This document shows, piece after piece, positions 16,743 through 25,989 of a DNA stretch of 64,000 bases. A program made the position numbers and the translations under genes. The number at the start of each line of letters is the position of its first letter. The stretch's first letter is position 1. A model generated the notes under the pieces. That model searched no databases and was not told the DNA's origin. It was given only the letters and a program-made list of their open reading frames with translations. Source of the stretch: Loktanella sp. D2R18 (lineage in GTDB: Bacteria; Pseudomonadota; Alphaproteobacteria; Rhodobacterales; Rhodobacteraceae); contig NZ_QOCG01000022.1 in assembly GCF_003318235.1 (NCBI RefSeq), positions 124,001 through 188,000 of the forward strand, given 5' to 3'.

Positions 16743-17873
16743 ATGAACACTGACGCCCCCTTCGCCCCTTGGGAAGATGAGTCTGCGACGCCTCTCATCG
16801 CGTTTTCAAATGTGACGAAACAATATGGTACATTTACAGCCATCGATGAAGTCGATCTGAAAATCTATCCCAAAGAATTCTTTGCCCTGCTCGGTCCATC
16901 GGGCTGTGGCAAGACAACCCTGATGCGGATGCTCGGTGGATTTGAAACTGTTACCGAAGGACGTATTACGATTGATGGCGTCGATATGGACGGCATTCCA
17001 CCGAACAAGCGCGCCGTGAATATGATGTTCCAGTCATATGCATTATTCCCGCACCTTACCGTTGCGCAAAACTTGGCCTTTGGATTGAAGCGATCCGACA
17101 TGCCCAAGTCGGAAATTGATGGGCGCGTCGAAGAAATGCTGCGTCTTGTCCAGCTCAAGAAATTCGCAAGCCGCAAGCCGCATCAAATGTCTGGCGGGCA
17201 ACGCCAACGTGTCGCGCTTGCACGTGCATTGGCCAAAGCACCCAAGTTATTGCTCTTGGATGAACCTCTCGGCGCGCTTGACAAGAAACTACGTCAAGAA
17301 ACGCAATTCGAACTGATGGATATTCAAGAAAAGACCGGCACCACATTTGTGATCGTGACCCATGACCAAGAAGAAGCCATGACAGTGGCAAGCCGCATCG
17401 CCGTGATGGATCACGGAAAGCTGAAACAAATCGACACCCCCGACCGGATCTACGAAGCCCCAAATTCAGTCTATGTTGCGGACTTTATCGGTGACGTAAA
17501 TATCATCGAAGGTCAGGTGACCAAGGCAGAAGGCGACGCGGCCGAATTGTCATGGGGCGAGGGAAAACCCGCCATCCGCGGCATGGCCGGTGCAGGCCTG
17601 CGCGCTGCAACCTCGGGCGCATTTGTTGTACGTCCCGAAAAAGTCGCGATCTTTTCCGAAGAACCAATGGATCGCCATAACCGCCTGAATGGGACTGTCG
17701 AGGACATCGCGTATCTTGGGAACATGTCGACGTACTACGTGCGGCTTGAGAATGGTGCTTTGATCAAATCTCAAGTTGCGAACAATCGCCGGATTGCGCG
17801 TCGCGCAATCACTTGGGGCGACAGGGTTTGGCTCTCATGGACAGATACCGCTGGTATCGTCCTCGCATCGTAG
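16743..17873 (+). CDS. potG: Polyamine ABC transporter ATP-binding protein PotG
   Basis: A 376-residue ABC ATPase. Walker A GPSGCGKTT lies near residue 55, Q-loop MMFQSYALFPHLTV, signature MSGGQRQRVALARAL, Walker B LLLLDEPLGALD and the switch His in IVTHDQEEAMT. A C-terminal TOBE/OB regulatory domain spans about residues 250-376. It energises putrescine import with PotH and PotI. The open frame begins 20 codons upstream, inside the hairpin. The ATG at 16743 with an AGGA ribosome-binding site gives the usual N-terminus. Confidence 0.94.
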   Translation: MNTDAPFAPWEDESATPLIAFSNVTKQYGTFTAIDEVDLKIYPKEFFALLGPSGCGKTTLMRMLGGFETVTEGRITIDGVDMDGIPPNKRAVNMMFQSYALFPHLTVAQNLAFGLKRSDMPKSEIDGRVEEMLRLVQLKKFASRKPHQMSGGQRQRVALARALAKAPKLLLLDEPLGALDKKLRQETQFELMDIQEKTGTTFVIVTHDQEEAMTVASRIAVMDHGKLKQIDTPDRIYEAPNSVYVADFIGDVNIIEGQVTKAEGDAAELSWGEGKPAIRGMAGAGLRAATSGAFVVRPEKVAIFSEEPMDRHNRLNGTVEDIAYLGNMSTYYVRLENGALIKSQVANNRRIARRAITWGDRVWLSWTDTAGIVLAS

Positions 17874-17880
17874 GGGCACC

Positions 17881-18777
17881 ATGAATATAGCACGCCGCCT
17901 TCTCATCACGGTCCCATATGCATGGCTCGTAGCCTTGTTTTTGGTCCCCTTCTTAATCGTTCTCAAAATTTCATTGTCAGATTATGCGATCTCCATTCCG
18001 CCTTACGCCCCGACTCTAGAACTGGAAGAAGGTTGGTCGGGGTTTCGGGATTTCTGGGTGGGGCTCGACTTTGAAAACTTTGTCTTTCTGTCTGAAGATT
18101 CTCTGTACATCAAAGCCTATTGGTCTAGCCTCAAGATTGCCCTGCTCGCAACGTTTTTGACGCTGCTCATTGGTTTTCCATTTGCTTACGCGATTGCGAA
18201 CGCACCACAAGAATGGCGCCCTAGTCTTTTACTGCTGATCATTCTGCCTTTCTGGACAAGCTTTTTGATCCGCATTTATGCGCTCATCGGCATCATTTCC
18301 AACGAAGGTTTCTTGAACCAGTTTCTGATATGGACGGGTATTACCTCTGAACCGCTGGTGATCATGAATACCAATACCGCTGTCTATATTGGCATCGTCT
18401 ACACCTATCTGCCGTTTATGGTCTTGCCGATTTATTCCACGCTCGAAAAACTTGATGGCTCCCTGCTAGAAGCGGCACAGGATTTGGGCTGCACACGCAC
18501 AAGCGCCTTTTGGTCGGTCACCATACATTTGGCCAAGCCGGGCATCATCGCGGGCTGTTTTCTCGTCTTCATCCCCGCGTTGGGCGAATTTGTGATCCCT
18601 TCTCTCTTGGGCGGTTCACACACCTTGATGATTGGTAAAGTCTTGTGGGAGGAATTCTTCTCCAACCGCGATTGGCCATTGGCCTCGGCGGTGGCGGTCA
18701 TCCTGCTGCTTGTCCTGATCATCCCAATCATCTTGTTCCAGCGGAACGAACAAAAACAACGAGAACAAAACAAATGA
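17881..18777 (+). CDS. potH: Polyamine ABC transporter permease PotH
   Basis: A 298-residue inner-membrane permease with six predicted membrane spans. The first is PYAWLVALFLVPFLIVLKISLSD. The EAA-type loop that contacts the ATPase is LLEAAQDLGCTRTSAFWSVTIHLAKPGIIAG. The start at 17881 lies 8 bp after potG with a GGGGC purine stretch; the longer frame overlaps potG. Its stop overlaps the potI start by 4 bp (ATGA). Confidence 0.93.
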   Translation: MNIARRLLITVPYAWLVALFLVPFLIVLKISLSDYAISIPPYAPTLELEEGWSGFRDFWVGLDFENFVFLSEDSLYIKAYWSSLKIALLATFLTLLIGFPFAYAIANAPQEWRPSLLLLIILPFWTSFLIRIYALIGIISNEGFLNQFLIWTGITSEPLVIMNTNTAVYIGIVYTYLPFMVLPIYSTLEKLDGSLLEAAQDLGCTRTSAFWSVTIHLAKPGIIAGCFLVFIPALGEFVIPSLLGGSHTLMIGKVLWEEFFSNRDWPLASAVAVILLLVLIIPIILFQRNEQKQREQNK

Positions 18778-19586
18778 GAAAACCTTCTTGGTTCAATGTT
18801 GTCTCGCTCACGCTTGGGTTTGCGTTCTTGTACATCCCTATCGTCATCTTGGTCATTTTCAGTTTCAACGAATCAAAACTTGTGTCAGTTTGGGGGGGCT
18901 TTTCTACCAAGTGGTATGGCGAGTTGATGCAAAACGAAGCATTTCTTGACGCGGCGTGGGTCACGTTGAAGGTCGGGGTTATCTCGTCTACCATCGCAAC
19001 GGTCTTAGGCACGATGGCGGCCTTTGTGTTGGTACGCGCTGGTCGGTTCCGGGGACGCACGTTGTTTTCTGGCATGATCTACGCACCGCTTGTGATGCCC
19101 GAAGTCATCACAGGCCTGTCTTTGCTGCTGCTCTTCATCGCTGTTGGCATGGATCGTGGCGTCACGACGATTGTCTTGGCGCACGCAACGTTCTCAATGT
19201 GTTACGTATCCGTAGTTGTCTCGTCGCGCATGGCTACTTTTGACGAAAGCTTAGAGGAGGCAGCGCTTGATTTGGGTTGCACACCGTGGGACGCATTTAA
19301 ATCCGTGACCTTGCCAATTATCGCGCCAGCTGTCGCGTCTGGCTGGCTCTTAGCTTTTACACTGTCGCTTGATGATCTCGTGATCGCATCATTCACGGCT
19401 GGGCCATCAGCCACGACGTTACCGATCAAGATTTATTCGTCTGTCAGGCTAGGTGTCAGCCCCGAAATTAACGCTTTGTCGACGTTGATCATCGGATTGG
19501 TCACGATCGGTGTGCTCGTGGCATCCGTCACCTCCAAGCGCGCGATTCAGAAGCAAAAGCGCGATGAACTGCTCGCAGAACACTAG
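18774..19586 (+). CDS. potI: Polyamine ABC transporter permease PotI
   Basis: A 270-residue permease with about six membrane spans, starting with FNVVSLTLGFAFLYIPIVILVIFSFNE. The cytoplasmic coupling loop is LEEAALDLGCTPWDAFKSVTLPIIAPAVASG. It forms the membrane channel with PotH. It is coupled to potH by an ATGA overlap and is the last gene of the pot operon. It converges with the XRE/cupin regulator; the 61-bp gap between them shows no strong terminator. Confidence 0.93.
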   Translation: MRKPSWFNVVSLTLGFAFLYIPIVILVIFSFNESKLVSVWGGFSTKWYGELMQNEAFLDAAWVTLKVGVISSTIATVLGTMAAFVLVRAGRFRGRTLFSGMIYAPLVMPEVITGLSLLLLFIAVGMDRGVTTIVLAHATFSMCYVSVVVSSRMATFDESLEEAALDLGCTPWDAFKSVTLPIIAPAVASGWLLAFTLSLDDLVIASFTAGPSATTLPIKIYSSVRLGVSPEINALSTLIIGLVTIGVLVASVTSKRAIQKQKRDELLAEH

Positions 19587-19647
19587 GCTTCAACGGGCAC
19601 GTGTTGACTAGGGATCGCCTGCGACGACTATTGCCCCTCCGACCACG

Positions 19648-20217
19648 CTAGAATGTTGGTGGCGTGCATGCGCTTATGATCACACTTTCAACAGGGCCAA
19701 CTTGTCGAAACCGGTGTGGGCTTGTGCTTGGAAAAAAATATGCGTCACCTGGCCCTAAGATTTTTCGCATATCACCGACCGTAACTTCGACGCGCCCTGA
19801 AATGACGATGCCGCCCTCTTCGCCTACGTGTTCATACATGACCCGCCCTGTATCGGCATTCAGCGCATAGGTCTCTTTCAGTATTTGTAGGTTTCTACCA
19901 AGCGAGCTGGCGCCGATTTGTTTAAGTGACAGGGATTTTGTGCCAATCTCTGTTAATTCTTCAGCAGCATAAAAGACGCTAGTTTCAAGTTCTGGTTCAA
20001 AATCAAAAAACTCTGATAAGCCAATCGGGATACCTTCTAAGATGCGTTTTAGGGAACCCACTGATGGGCTCGTTTTTCCTGATTCCATCAAAGATATCGT
20101 CGCGCTTGCCACATTCGTTTTTTTCGCGAGCGCCCTTTGGGACAAGCCAGCACGAAGCCTAAGAGAACGCAGGCGTTGACCAAGCTGGACGTTTTCCGAG
20201 AACTCCGCGTTAGACAT
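19648..20217 (-). CDS. XRE family regulator with cupin domain (PuuR-like)
   Basis: A 189-residue repressor-type protein. The N-terminal helix-turn-helix (about residues 10-65) reads LRLRAGLSQRALAKKTNVASATISLMESGKTSPS. The C-terminal cupin_2 domain (about residues 115-185) has GEEGGIVISGRVEVTVGD and LGPGDAYFFPSTSPHRF. This architecture is that of PuuR, which controls putrescine utilisation. It lies between the pot operon and gabT and diverges from gabT, so gabTD and perhaps the puu genes are likely targets. The ATG at 20217 is preferred over one 8 codons upstream. Confidence 0.85.
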   Translation of the reverse strand: MSNAEFSENVQLGQRLRSLRLRAGLSQRALAKKTNVASATISLMESGKTSPSVGSLKRILEGIPIGLSEFFDFEPELETSVFYAAEELTEIGTKSLSLKQIGASSLGRNLQILKETYALNADTGRVMYEHVGEEGGIVISGRVEVTVGDMRKILGPGDAYFFPSTSPHRFRQVGPVESVIISACTPPTF

Positions 20218-20243
20218 GATTAAAATCCCAATCATTTGCAATT

Positions 20244-20274
20244 TGCGATAATATATTTCAATAGCTTACGATAA
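20244..20274. promoter_or_regulatory. Direct repeat in the regulator/gabT control region
   Basis: TGCGATAA (20244-20251) and TACGATAA (20267-20274) are two near-identical octamers spaced 23 bp start to start, about two helical turns. They lie just upstream of the PuuR-like gene and 86 bp or more before gabT. They are plausible half-sites for the XRE regulator, but no binding is shown by sequence alone. Confidence 0.3.
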
Positions 20275-20359
20275 CAAAGATACAGTCTATTTAGCAAATA
20301 ATAAACGACTTATTGTCCTTGCATCGACCAAGAAGCGGTAGCCATAGGAAGGTAAAAGA

Positions 20360-21646
20360 ATGTTGAACGCAGACGTAAGTAAACGCAAAGATGGCGCAAT
20401 CGCGCGTGGCGTTGGAATGATGACGCAAGTTTTTGCAGATCGTGCGGAAAATTCTGAAATCTGGGACATCGAAGGCACGCGCTACATCGACTTTGCCGCA
20501 GGCATTGCTGTCGTGAACACCGGGCACCGCCACCCAAAGGTCATAGAGGCCGTCAAAGCCCAGTTAGACCGTTTCACGCACACCTGTCATCAGGTCGTCC
20601 CTTATGAAAACTATGTCTCATTGGCCGAGCGTCTCAATGCGCTTGTTCCAGGTGATTTTGAAAAGAAAACCGTCTTTGTCACCACAGGCGCAGAGGCTGC
20701 CGAGAACGCAGTCAAAATCGCGCGTGCCGCAACGGGTCGCTCTGCTGTAATCGCGTTTTCTGGCGGTTTCCATGGCCGTACGTTCATGGGCATGGCGCTC
20801 ACCGGCAAGGTCGTTCCTTACAAAAAAGGCTTCGGAAGCATGCCCGGCGATGTTTTTCACGCCCCCTTTCCAGTACCAATGCATGGTGTAACGGTTGAGG
20901 ATTCAATCGCTGCCTTGGATAAGTTGTTTAAAGCCGATGTTGATCCTGATCGCGTCGCAGCAATTATCGTTGAGCCGGTCCAAGGAGAAGGCGGTTTTTA
21001 CGATGCTCCACGCGAACTGATGGGGCATTTGCGCAAACTTTGTGACGAACACGGTATCCTGCTGATTGCCGACGAGGTCCAGACCGGGTTTGCACGGACG
21101 GGAAAAATGTTTGCGATGGAACATCACGATGTGGTCGCCGACCTGACAACGATGGCCAAAGGGCTTGGTGGCGGGTTCCCAATCGCGGCAGTAACAGGTC
21201 GCGCAACGGTTATGGACGGTGCGAACCCGGGCGGCCTTGGCGGGACTTATGGCGGCAGCCCTATGGGGATTGCTGCGGCACATGCGGTTCTCGACATCAT
21301 TGAGGAAGAAAACCTATGCGATCGCGCAAACGCACTTGGTGCGCACTTAAAGCAACGCCTTGAAAGCTTGCGCGCCGATATTCCTGAAATTGCGGATATC
21401 CGCGGTCTAGGGTTTATGACAGCGGTAGAGTTTAACCTACCTGGCAGCGGTACACCCAATGCCGATTTTACGAATGCTGTAAAAGCACATGCATTGAAGC
21501 GAAACCTGATTTTGTTGACCTGCGGGGTATATGGCAATGTCGTTCGTTTCCTTGCGCCAATCACCATCCAAGATGACGTTTTCACAGAGGCACTTGATAT
21601 CATCGAGGCCTCCATTCGTGCCGCACGTGCAGATGTGAGCATATAA
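20360..21646 (+). CDS. gabT: 4-aminobutyrate aminotransferase
   Basis: A 428-residue class III PLP aminotransferase that converts GABA plus 2-oxoglutarate to succinate semialdehyde and glutamate. It opens with the GVGMMTQVFADRAENSEIWDIEGTRYIDFAAGIAVVNTGHRHP motif of GabT/PuuE. Other motifs are TTGAEAAENAVKIAR (PLP phosphate), IVEPVQGEGGFYDAP, IADEVQTGFARTGKMFA and TTMAKGLGGGFPIAA, which holds the PLP lysine. An AGGAAGG ribosome-binding site precedes the ATG. gabD follows after one base, so the two enzymes complete GABA to succinate. Confidence 0.94.
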   Translation: MLNADVSKRKDGAIARGVGMMTQVFADRAENSEIWDIEGTRYIDFAAGIAVVNTGHRHPKVIEAVKAQLDRFTHTCHQVVPYENYVSLAERLNALVPGDFEKKTVFVTTGAEAAENAVKIARAATGRSAVIAFSGGFHGRTFMGMALTGKVVPYKKGFGSMPGDVFHAPFPVPMHGVTVEDSIAALDKLFKADVDPDRVAAIIVEPVQGEGGFYDAPRELMGHLRKLCDEHGILLIADEVQTGFARTGKMFAMEHHDVVADLTTMAKGLGGGFPIAAVTGRATVMDGANPGGLGGTYGGSPMGIAAAHAVLDIIEEENLCDRANALGAHLKQRLESLRADIPEIADIRGLGFMTAVEFNLPGSGTPNADFTNAVKAHALKRNLILLTCGVYGNVVRFLAPITIQDDVFTEALDIIEASIRAARADVSI

Positions 21647-21647
21647 T

Positions 21648-23126
21648 ATGATCTCTACAAAACTCGCAGGTATGTTGAAGAACCCAGCATTGCTCTTGGA
21701 TGCAGGTTTTATTGACGGTGAATGGCTGGCGGTTGCCGAATGCGGCAAGGTCTTTGACGTTCTGAACCCATCAACAGGTGAGACGCTCGCGGCATTACCC
21801 GACATGGGGGTCACAGAAACCAAACGCGCGATTGATGCAGCTTATGTCGCGCAAGTTGCATGGGCAAAACGCACAGGCAAAGAACGCGGAAACATCTTGC
21901 GGCGCTTGTTTGATCTCATGGTTGCAAATGCTGATGACCTCGCAGTGATCCTCACGGCTGAAATGGGCAAGCCATTGGCGGAGGCGAAAGGCGAGATCCT
22001 ATATGGCGCGAACTACGTCGAATGGTTCGCCGAAGAAGCAAAGCGCATCTACGGCGATATCATCCCGGGCCACCAACCTGACAAGCGGATTATGGTTTTG
22101 AAACAACCTGTTGGTGTCGTCGCATCGATCACACCATGGAATTTCCCGAATGCCATGATGACACGCAAGCTGGCACCCGCGCTTGCGGTGGGATGTTCAT
22201 TCATCGCCAAGCCAGCTGAACTGACCCCGCTGTCCGCCCTTGCCATGGCCTACCTTGCGCAAGAGGCTGGTATCCCCGACGGATTATTCAATGTTATTAC
22301 GACAACGCAAAGTGCGATTGTTGGTCAAGAATTCAGTACCAATCGCAAAGTACGTAAACTCACGTTCACCGGGTCCACAAATGTGGGTAAGATCTTGATG
22401 CGCCAATCTGCGGATCAAGTTCAAAAAACGTCGATGGAACTTGGCGGCAACGCCCCGTTTATCGTATTTGATGATGCTGATTTGGATGCCGCGGTCGAAG
22501 GCGCCATGATTTCTAAATACCGCAACAACGGGCAAACCTGCGTCTGCGCTAACCGCATTTATGTCCAATCCGGCGTCTACGATGCGTTTGCCGAAAAACT
22601 TGCGGCGGCTGTTCGTGCAGTAAAGGTTGGCGACGGGTTTGATGACGGCGTTGCAGCTGGCCCATTGATCAATTCGCAAGCTGTCTCGAAGGTCGAAGAT
22701 CATATCGCGGACGCCAAAGCCAAAGGAGCGTCAGTGCTTGTCGGCGGCAAACGGCATGAACTTGGCGGAACTTTCTTTGAACCAACCATCCTAAGTGGGG
22801 TTCGCAAAGACATGACAATCGCTTCAGAAGAGACTTTCGGCCCCGTGGCCCCGCTTTTCAAATTTGATTCCGTCGACGATGTTATAGAACAGGCAAACGA
22901 TACAGAATTTGGACTGGCGTCCTATTTCTATGCCAATGACATGTCGCGCGTCTGGAAGGTGGCAGAAGCATTAGAATATGGCATGGTCGGCGTGAACACG
23001 GGTTTGATTTCAACAGAGGTCGCCCCGTTCGGTGGCATCAAGCAATCTGGCCAAGGCCGAGAAGGGTCAAAATATGGCACAGAAGACTACCTAGAGCTAA
23101 AATACGTCTGTCTGGGCGGAATTTAG
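21648..23126 (+). CDS. gabD: Succinate-semialdehyde dehydrogenase
   Basis: A 492-residue aldehyde dehydrogenase that oxidises succinate semialdehyde to succinate with NAD(P)+. It has ITPWNFPNAMMTRKLAPALAVG (cofactor site), FTGSTNVGKILM, the catalytic Glu in MELGGNAPFIVFDDADLDAA, the catalytic Cys in NNGQTCVCANRIYVQ, and ETFGPVAPLFKF. The LEYGMVGVNTGLISTEVAPFGGIKQSG end is typical of GabD. No PuuC-type gamma-glutamyl-aminobutyraldehyde dehydrogenase is present in the window, so this enzyme might also cover that step (inference). Only one base separates it from gabT. Confidence 0.94.
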   Translation: MISTKLAGMLKNPALLLDAGFIDGEWLAVAECGKVFDVLNPSTGETLAALPDMGVTETKRAIDAAYVAQVAWAKRTGKERGNILRRLFDLMVANADDLAVILTAEMGKPLAEAKGEILYGANYVEWFAEEAKRIYGDIIPGHQPDKRIMVLKQPVGVVASITPWNFPNAMMTRKLAPALAVGCSFIAKPAELTPLSALAMAYLAQEAGIPDGLFNVITTTQSAIVGQEFSTNRKVRKLTFTGSTNVGKILMRQSADQVQKTSMELGGNAPFIVFDDADLDAAVEGAMISKYRNNGQTCVCANRIYVQSGVYDAFAEKLAAAVRAVKVGDGFDDGVAAGPLINSQAVSKVEDHIADAKAKGASVLVGGKRHELGGTFFEPTILSGVRKDMTIASEETFGPVAPLFKFDSVDDVIEQANDTEFGLASYFYANDMSRVWKVAEALEYGMVGVNTGLISTEVAPFGGIKQSGQGREGSKYGTEDYLELKYVCLGGI

Positions 23127-23415
23127 TAACCGTACCTATTTATCTAAGTTTGGCTTCGGAACAGCATTGTCCGGAAACGCCAGCAACAGTGCGTTTATAC
23201 TGCGGCGCAATCGGATTGCGAAGATAACAGGACCGGCGCGGTAGCCTCTAGAACCGGTGATCAGGTGTCCGTGCCACCATGATATTTCCTTGGCTTCACA
23301 ACCGTGTTCGCAGCATCGTTGATTGGAAATAGCAACAAATCCGCACCCCCAGCGCCCATGGCTTTTGGCTCAGAATAGGTTCTGAAAATCTGATTGAATT
23401 GCCTTGAACTCACAT

Positions 23416-23919
23416 TCAACTCCGCCCCTGATCCTGGTGCCGTTGTGCGATGACGCTGAGCAGCGGATCGTACGACATTATTTCTGCAACGTCGCAAATT
23501 GGGATGCCTCCTGAAGTCCCGGTTATTTTTGTGCGGCGTCCATAGCGGCCATCCGGTGTTTGAAAAATCTGGGGTTCCGCAACACTGACGTCAATTTTGT
23601 GATCAAGTAGCAGCTGACCAAACAAGGTAAACGTCCCGCGAAGCTGGCTGACAAGCATTTCGGGGAGGTTTTCGAAAACAATGCTGAGTTCAGCACGCAG
23701 GATGATTTCCCCGCTCTCGACCGAGATCAATCGAGATTTGCGCGTTAGCCTTTGGTCGCGCTCCGTTATCGAAACTTTATCCGCCGTCATCGCACCAAAC
23801 GCCGCCGTAAGGCGCGGCGTCATCAATCCGCGATGCGCGAGCAACCGTAAAGATAGGCTTTGCGCGCACTGCGCCTGAGTTGGCACAAATATCCCTTTGC
23901 TTTGGGTAGTTTCAGACAT
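23416..23919 (-). CDS. Hypothetical protein, possibly chorismate-lyase-like fold
   Basis: A 167-residue protein of normal composition, starting at MSETTQSKG. A longer frame upstream to 24006 lacks coding character. The strand-rich order RKSRLISVESGEIILRAELSIVF, LRGTFTLFGQLLLDHKIDV and DGRYGRRTKITGTSGGIPICDVAEIM recalls UbiC/DUF98-type chorismate-lyase-like proteins, including a conserved-looking Gly-Arg-Tyr-Gly-Arg segment. I cannot confirm this without a profile search. It stands alone between gabD and the GH42 gene, on the minus strand. The last residues hold no membrane segment or signal peptide. Function unknown. Confidence 0.5.
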   Translation of the reverse strand: MSETTQSKGIFVPTQAQCAQSLSLRLLAHRGLMTPRLTAAFGAMTADKVSITERDQRLTRKSRLISVESGEIILRAELSIVFENLPEMLVSQLRGTFTLFGQLLLDHKIDVSVAEPQIFQTPDGRYGRRTKITGTSGGIPICDVAEIMSYDPLLSVIAQRHQDQGRS

Positions 23920-24065
23920 GCGCGGGGGCGTCGCTTTCTTCGGGTTTGGTCCAACATAACAATGTGTGGCGAAGATGCTAGGTTTACGCAGTCGCGGCAA
24001 TAGCATCGTCGCTTATGTCGCAGCTTGTTTTGTTGGTAGCGACGCGATCGCCAACATGAACTGCC

Positions 24066-25967
24066 CTAGCGCGCCTCTCTGACAACCCCGGCCGCGTCAA
24101 TCGTGCGCCCATAACAGGTCACCGCAGCATCGGTGTAGTTGAACCAGAATCGTTCTGTGCCAGTGTCGCGGATACGCACGCCGTCGGGCAAATCAAGCGT
24201 TGCGATCCCTGCGTCTTCGCAAAGCCCATCTAAAAACGCGTGGAGCGCTGCGCCGTCAAGCCAGCCTCCTAGATAGGTTTGTGCACCCGCCCGCATCGCG
24301 ACCGGGTCGCCGGCAATTGCGGTTAACATAGGGGTGCCCCCCCCGATCAGCACATCGCGGTAATTGATCACATGCCCGCCTGTTGCTAGCGGAATCGGGC
24401 AATCAGGGCGCAGGCTCTCGATCGCAACAACGGTCACATCCAACATTGGAATTGCAGGCGGCAACGGGGTTGGAATGCCCATTTCGGCATTGCGCGCGCC
24501 CGTGCGGGGCCCGTAGACCACCTGCGCACTGCTTGCGCCCAATGCCGTTTTCAAATCATCGGCCATCGCCATCATGCCCGGCACCATGATCAATCCGTAA
24601 CCGGCAAAATCGCGGGCGCTAGCCGGCAAAATATCAACGGATAACCCCAGACGGCGTAGCCCGCGATAGATATCCAAAATCAGCCCAAAATAGCTAAGCC
24701 CTGCGCCATGCGGCTGCACCGTCCACGCAAAATCAGCGTCGTAATCAAAGACAATCGCAACGGGGGCCTGCGCCGGGGCGACATCAGGCGCCTTGGCGAT
24801 TTCCTCGGTGACCTGCTTCAATTCAGCCATAACGGCTGCATCGACACTGTCGGGGCGCAAAAGACCTGCATGCAGTTGTTCTTGTGCGACGGGGGCTTGG
24901 CGCCAACGGAAATAGCAGACGGCCTCGGCGCCGTGGGCAAATGCTTCCCATGACCACAGCCGCACCATACCGGGCAACGGTGTCGGATTATATGGTGCCC
25001 AATTCACCGGACCAGGCTGTTGTTCCATAACCCACCAGCGACCTTTGCCGACTGCGCGGTACAGATCGTGGTGAAGTGCCTGAAAATCCGGATCCCCTTG
25101 GCGCGCAAAATCGCGCTGACGGGCCGCGTCAGCGCCGACACGGTCTTCGAGAAAGCCAAGCGGGTAACTATCCCAGCTTGCAAAATCCAGATCATCGCCC
25201 ACCGCGAAATGGTCGAAATCAGTGATCCGCCCCATATAGTTATGGGTGATCGGCGCATCCGTCTGGGCGCGGATCAGATCGACTTGCCGTCGATTAAATG
25301 CAACGACCTGATCAGAGCTAAACCGCCGGAACGCCAGACAATGGGCGGGGTTCGCTTCGGTCACGGTGAGGTTCGGCAGGTCCACGTCGGCAAAGCTGCC
25401 ATAATCCATCGACCAAAACGTATTGCCCCAGTCTGCGTTCAACTGCGCAACAGAACCATAACGCAGGGCGAGCCAATCTTGAAACGCGGCCCGCGCGGCA
25501 TCGCTATAAGAAATCGTCGTGTCGTGGCAGCCGTATTCATTGTCCGTCTGCCAAGCAGCCACATAAGGGTTGGCACCATAGCGCGCGGCCATCAGCCCAA
25601 CAATTTTCGCGCATTCGGCCTGATAAAGTTCATGGCTAAAGCAATAATGACGCCGCGATCCAAATTTACGCGGGCGACCTTCGACATCCACAGCAAGCAT
25701 ATCGGGATGACGCGTCAGCATCCAACGCGGCGGCGTGGCTGTCGGCGTGCCAAGCACAACTTTCAGCCCTGCATCCCCAAGCGTCTGGATCGCTTGATCG
25801 AGCCACTCCCAGCAATAATTGCCCGGCGTTGGTTCAAGCTTTGCCCATGAAAATTCTCCGATCCGCACCCAAGTCAGCCCAGCGTCTACCATACGGCGCG
25901 CGTCGTCGGCCCAAATATCTGAAGGCCATTGTTCTGGGTAATAGCAGGTGCCAAGCGTACGTTTCAT
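24066..25967 (-). CDS. Beta-galactosidase, GH42 family
   Basis: A 633-residue retaining glycosidase that hydrolyses beta-D-galactosides. The N-terminal TIM barrel starts LGTCYYPEQWPSDIWADDARRMVDAGLTWVRIGEFSW, a GH42 hallmark. The acid/base Glu is in WQTDNEYGCHDTT (about residue 140) and the nucleophile Glu in WWVMEQQPGPVNW (about residue 310). A Cys cluster as in many GH42 enzymes is not obvious. The trimerisation domain and a small C-terminal beta domain follow (about residues 380-633). No signal peptide, so cytoplasmic. It is the last gene of the galactoside operon, 22 bp below the aldolase. ATG at 25967 (MKRTLG). Confidence 0.92.
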   Translation of the reverse strand: MKRTLGTCYYPEQWPSDIWADDARRMVDAGLTWVRIGEFSWAKLEPTPGNYCWEWLDQAIQTLGDAGLKVVLGTPTATPPRWMLTRHPDMLAVDVEGRPRKFGSRRHYCFSHELYQAECAKIVGLMAARYGANPYVAAWQTDNEYGCHDTTISYSDAARAAFQDWLALRYGSVAQLNADWGNTFWSMDYGSFADVDLPNLTVTEANPAHCLAFRRFSSDQVVAFNRRQVDLIRAQTDAPITHNYMGRITDFDHFAVGDDLDFASWDSYPLGFLEDRVGADAARQRDFARQGDPDFQALHHDLYRAVGKGRWWVMEQQPGPVNWAPYNPTPLPGMVRLWSWEAFAHGAEAVCYFRWRQAPVAQEQLHAGLLRPDSVDAAVMAELKQVTEEIAKAPDVAPAQAPVAIVFDYDADFAWTVQPHGAGLSYFGLILDIYRGLRRLGLSVDILPASARDFAGYGLIMVPGMMAMADDLKTALGASSAQVVYGPRTGARNAEMGIPTPLPPAIPMLDVTVVAIESLRPDCPIPLATGGHVINYRDVLIGGGTPMLTAIAGDPVAMRAGAQTYLGGWLDGAALHAFLDGLCEDAGIATLDLPDGVRIRDTGTERFWFNYTDAAVTCYGRTIDAAGVVREAR

Positions 25968-25989
25968 GGTGTCTCGCAAATCTTGTTTT

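Noticed and set aside
23261..23497. A 78-codon minus-strand frame downstream of gabD
   Set aside because: It overlaps the better-supported gene at 23416-23919 in another frame and has no coding features.
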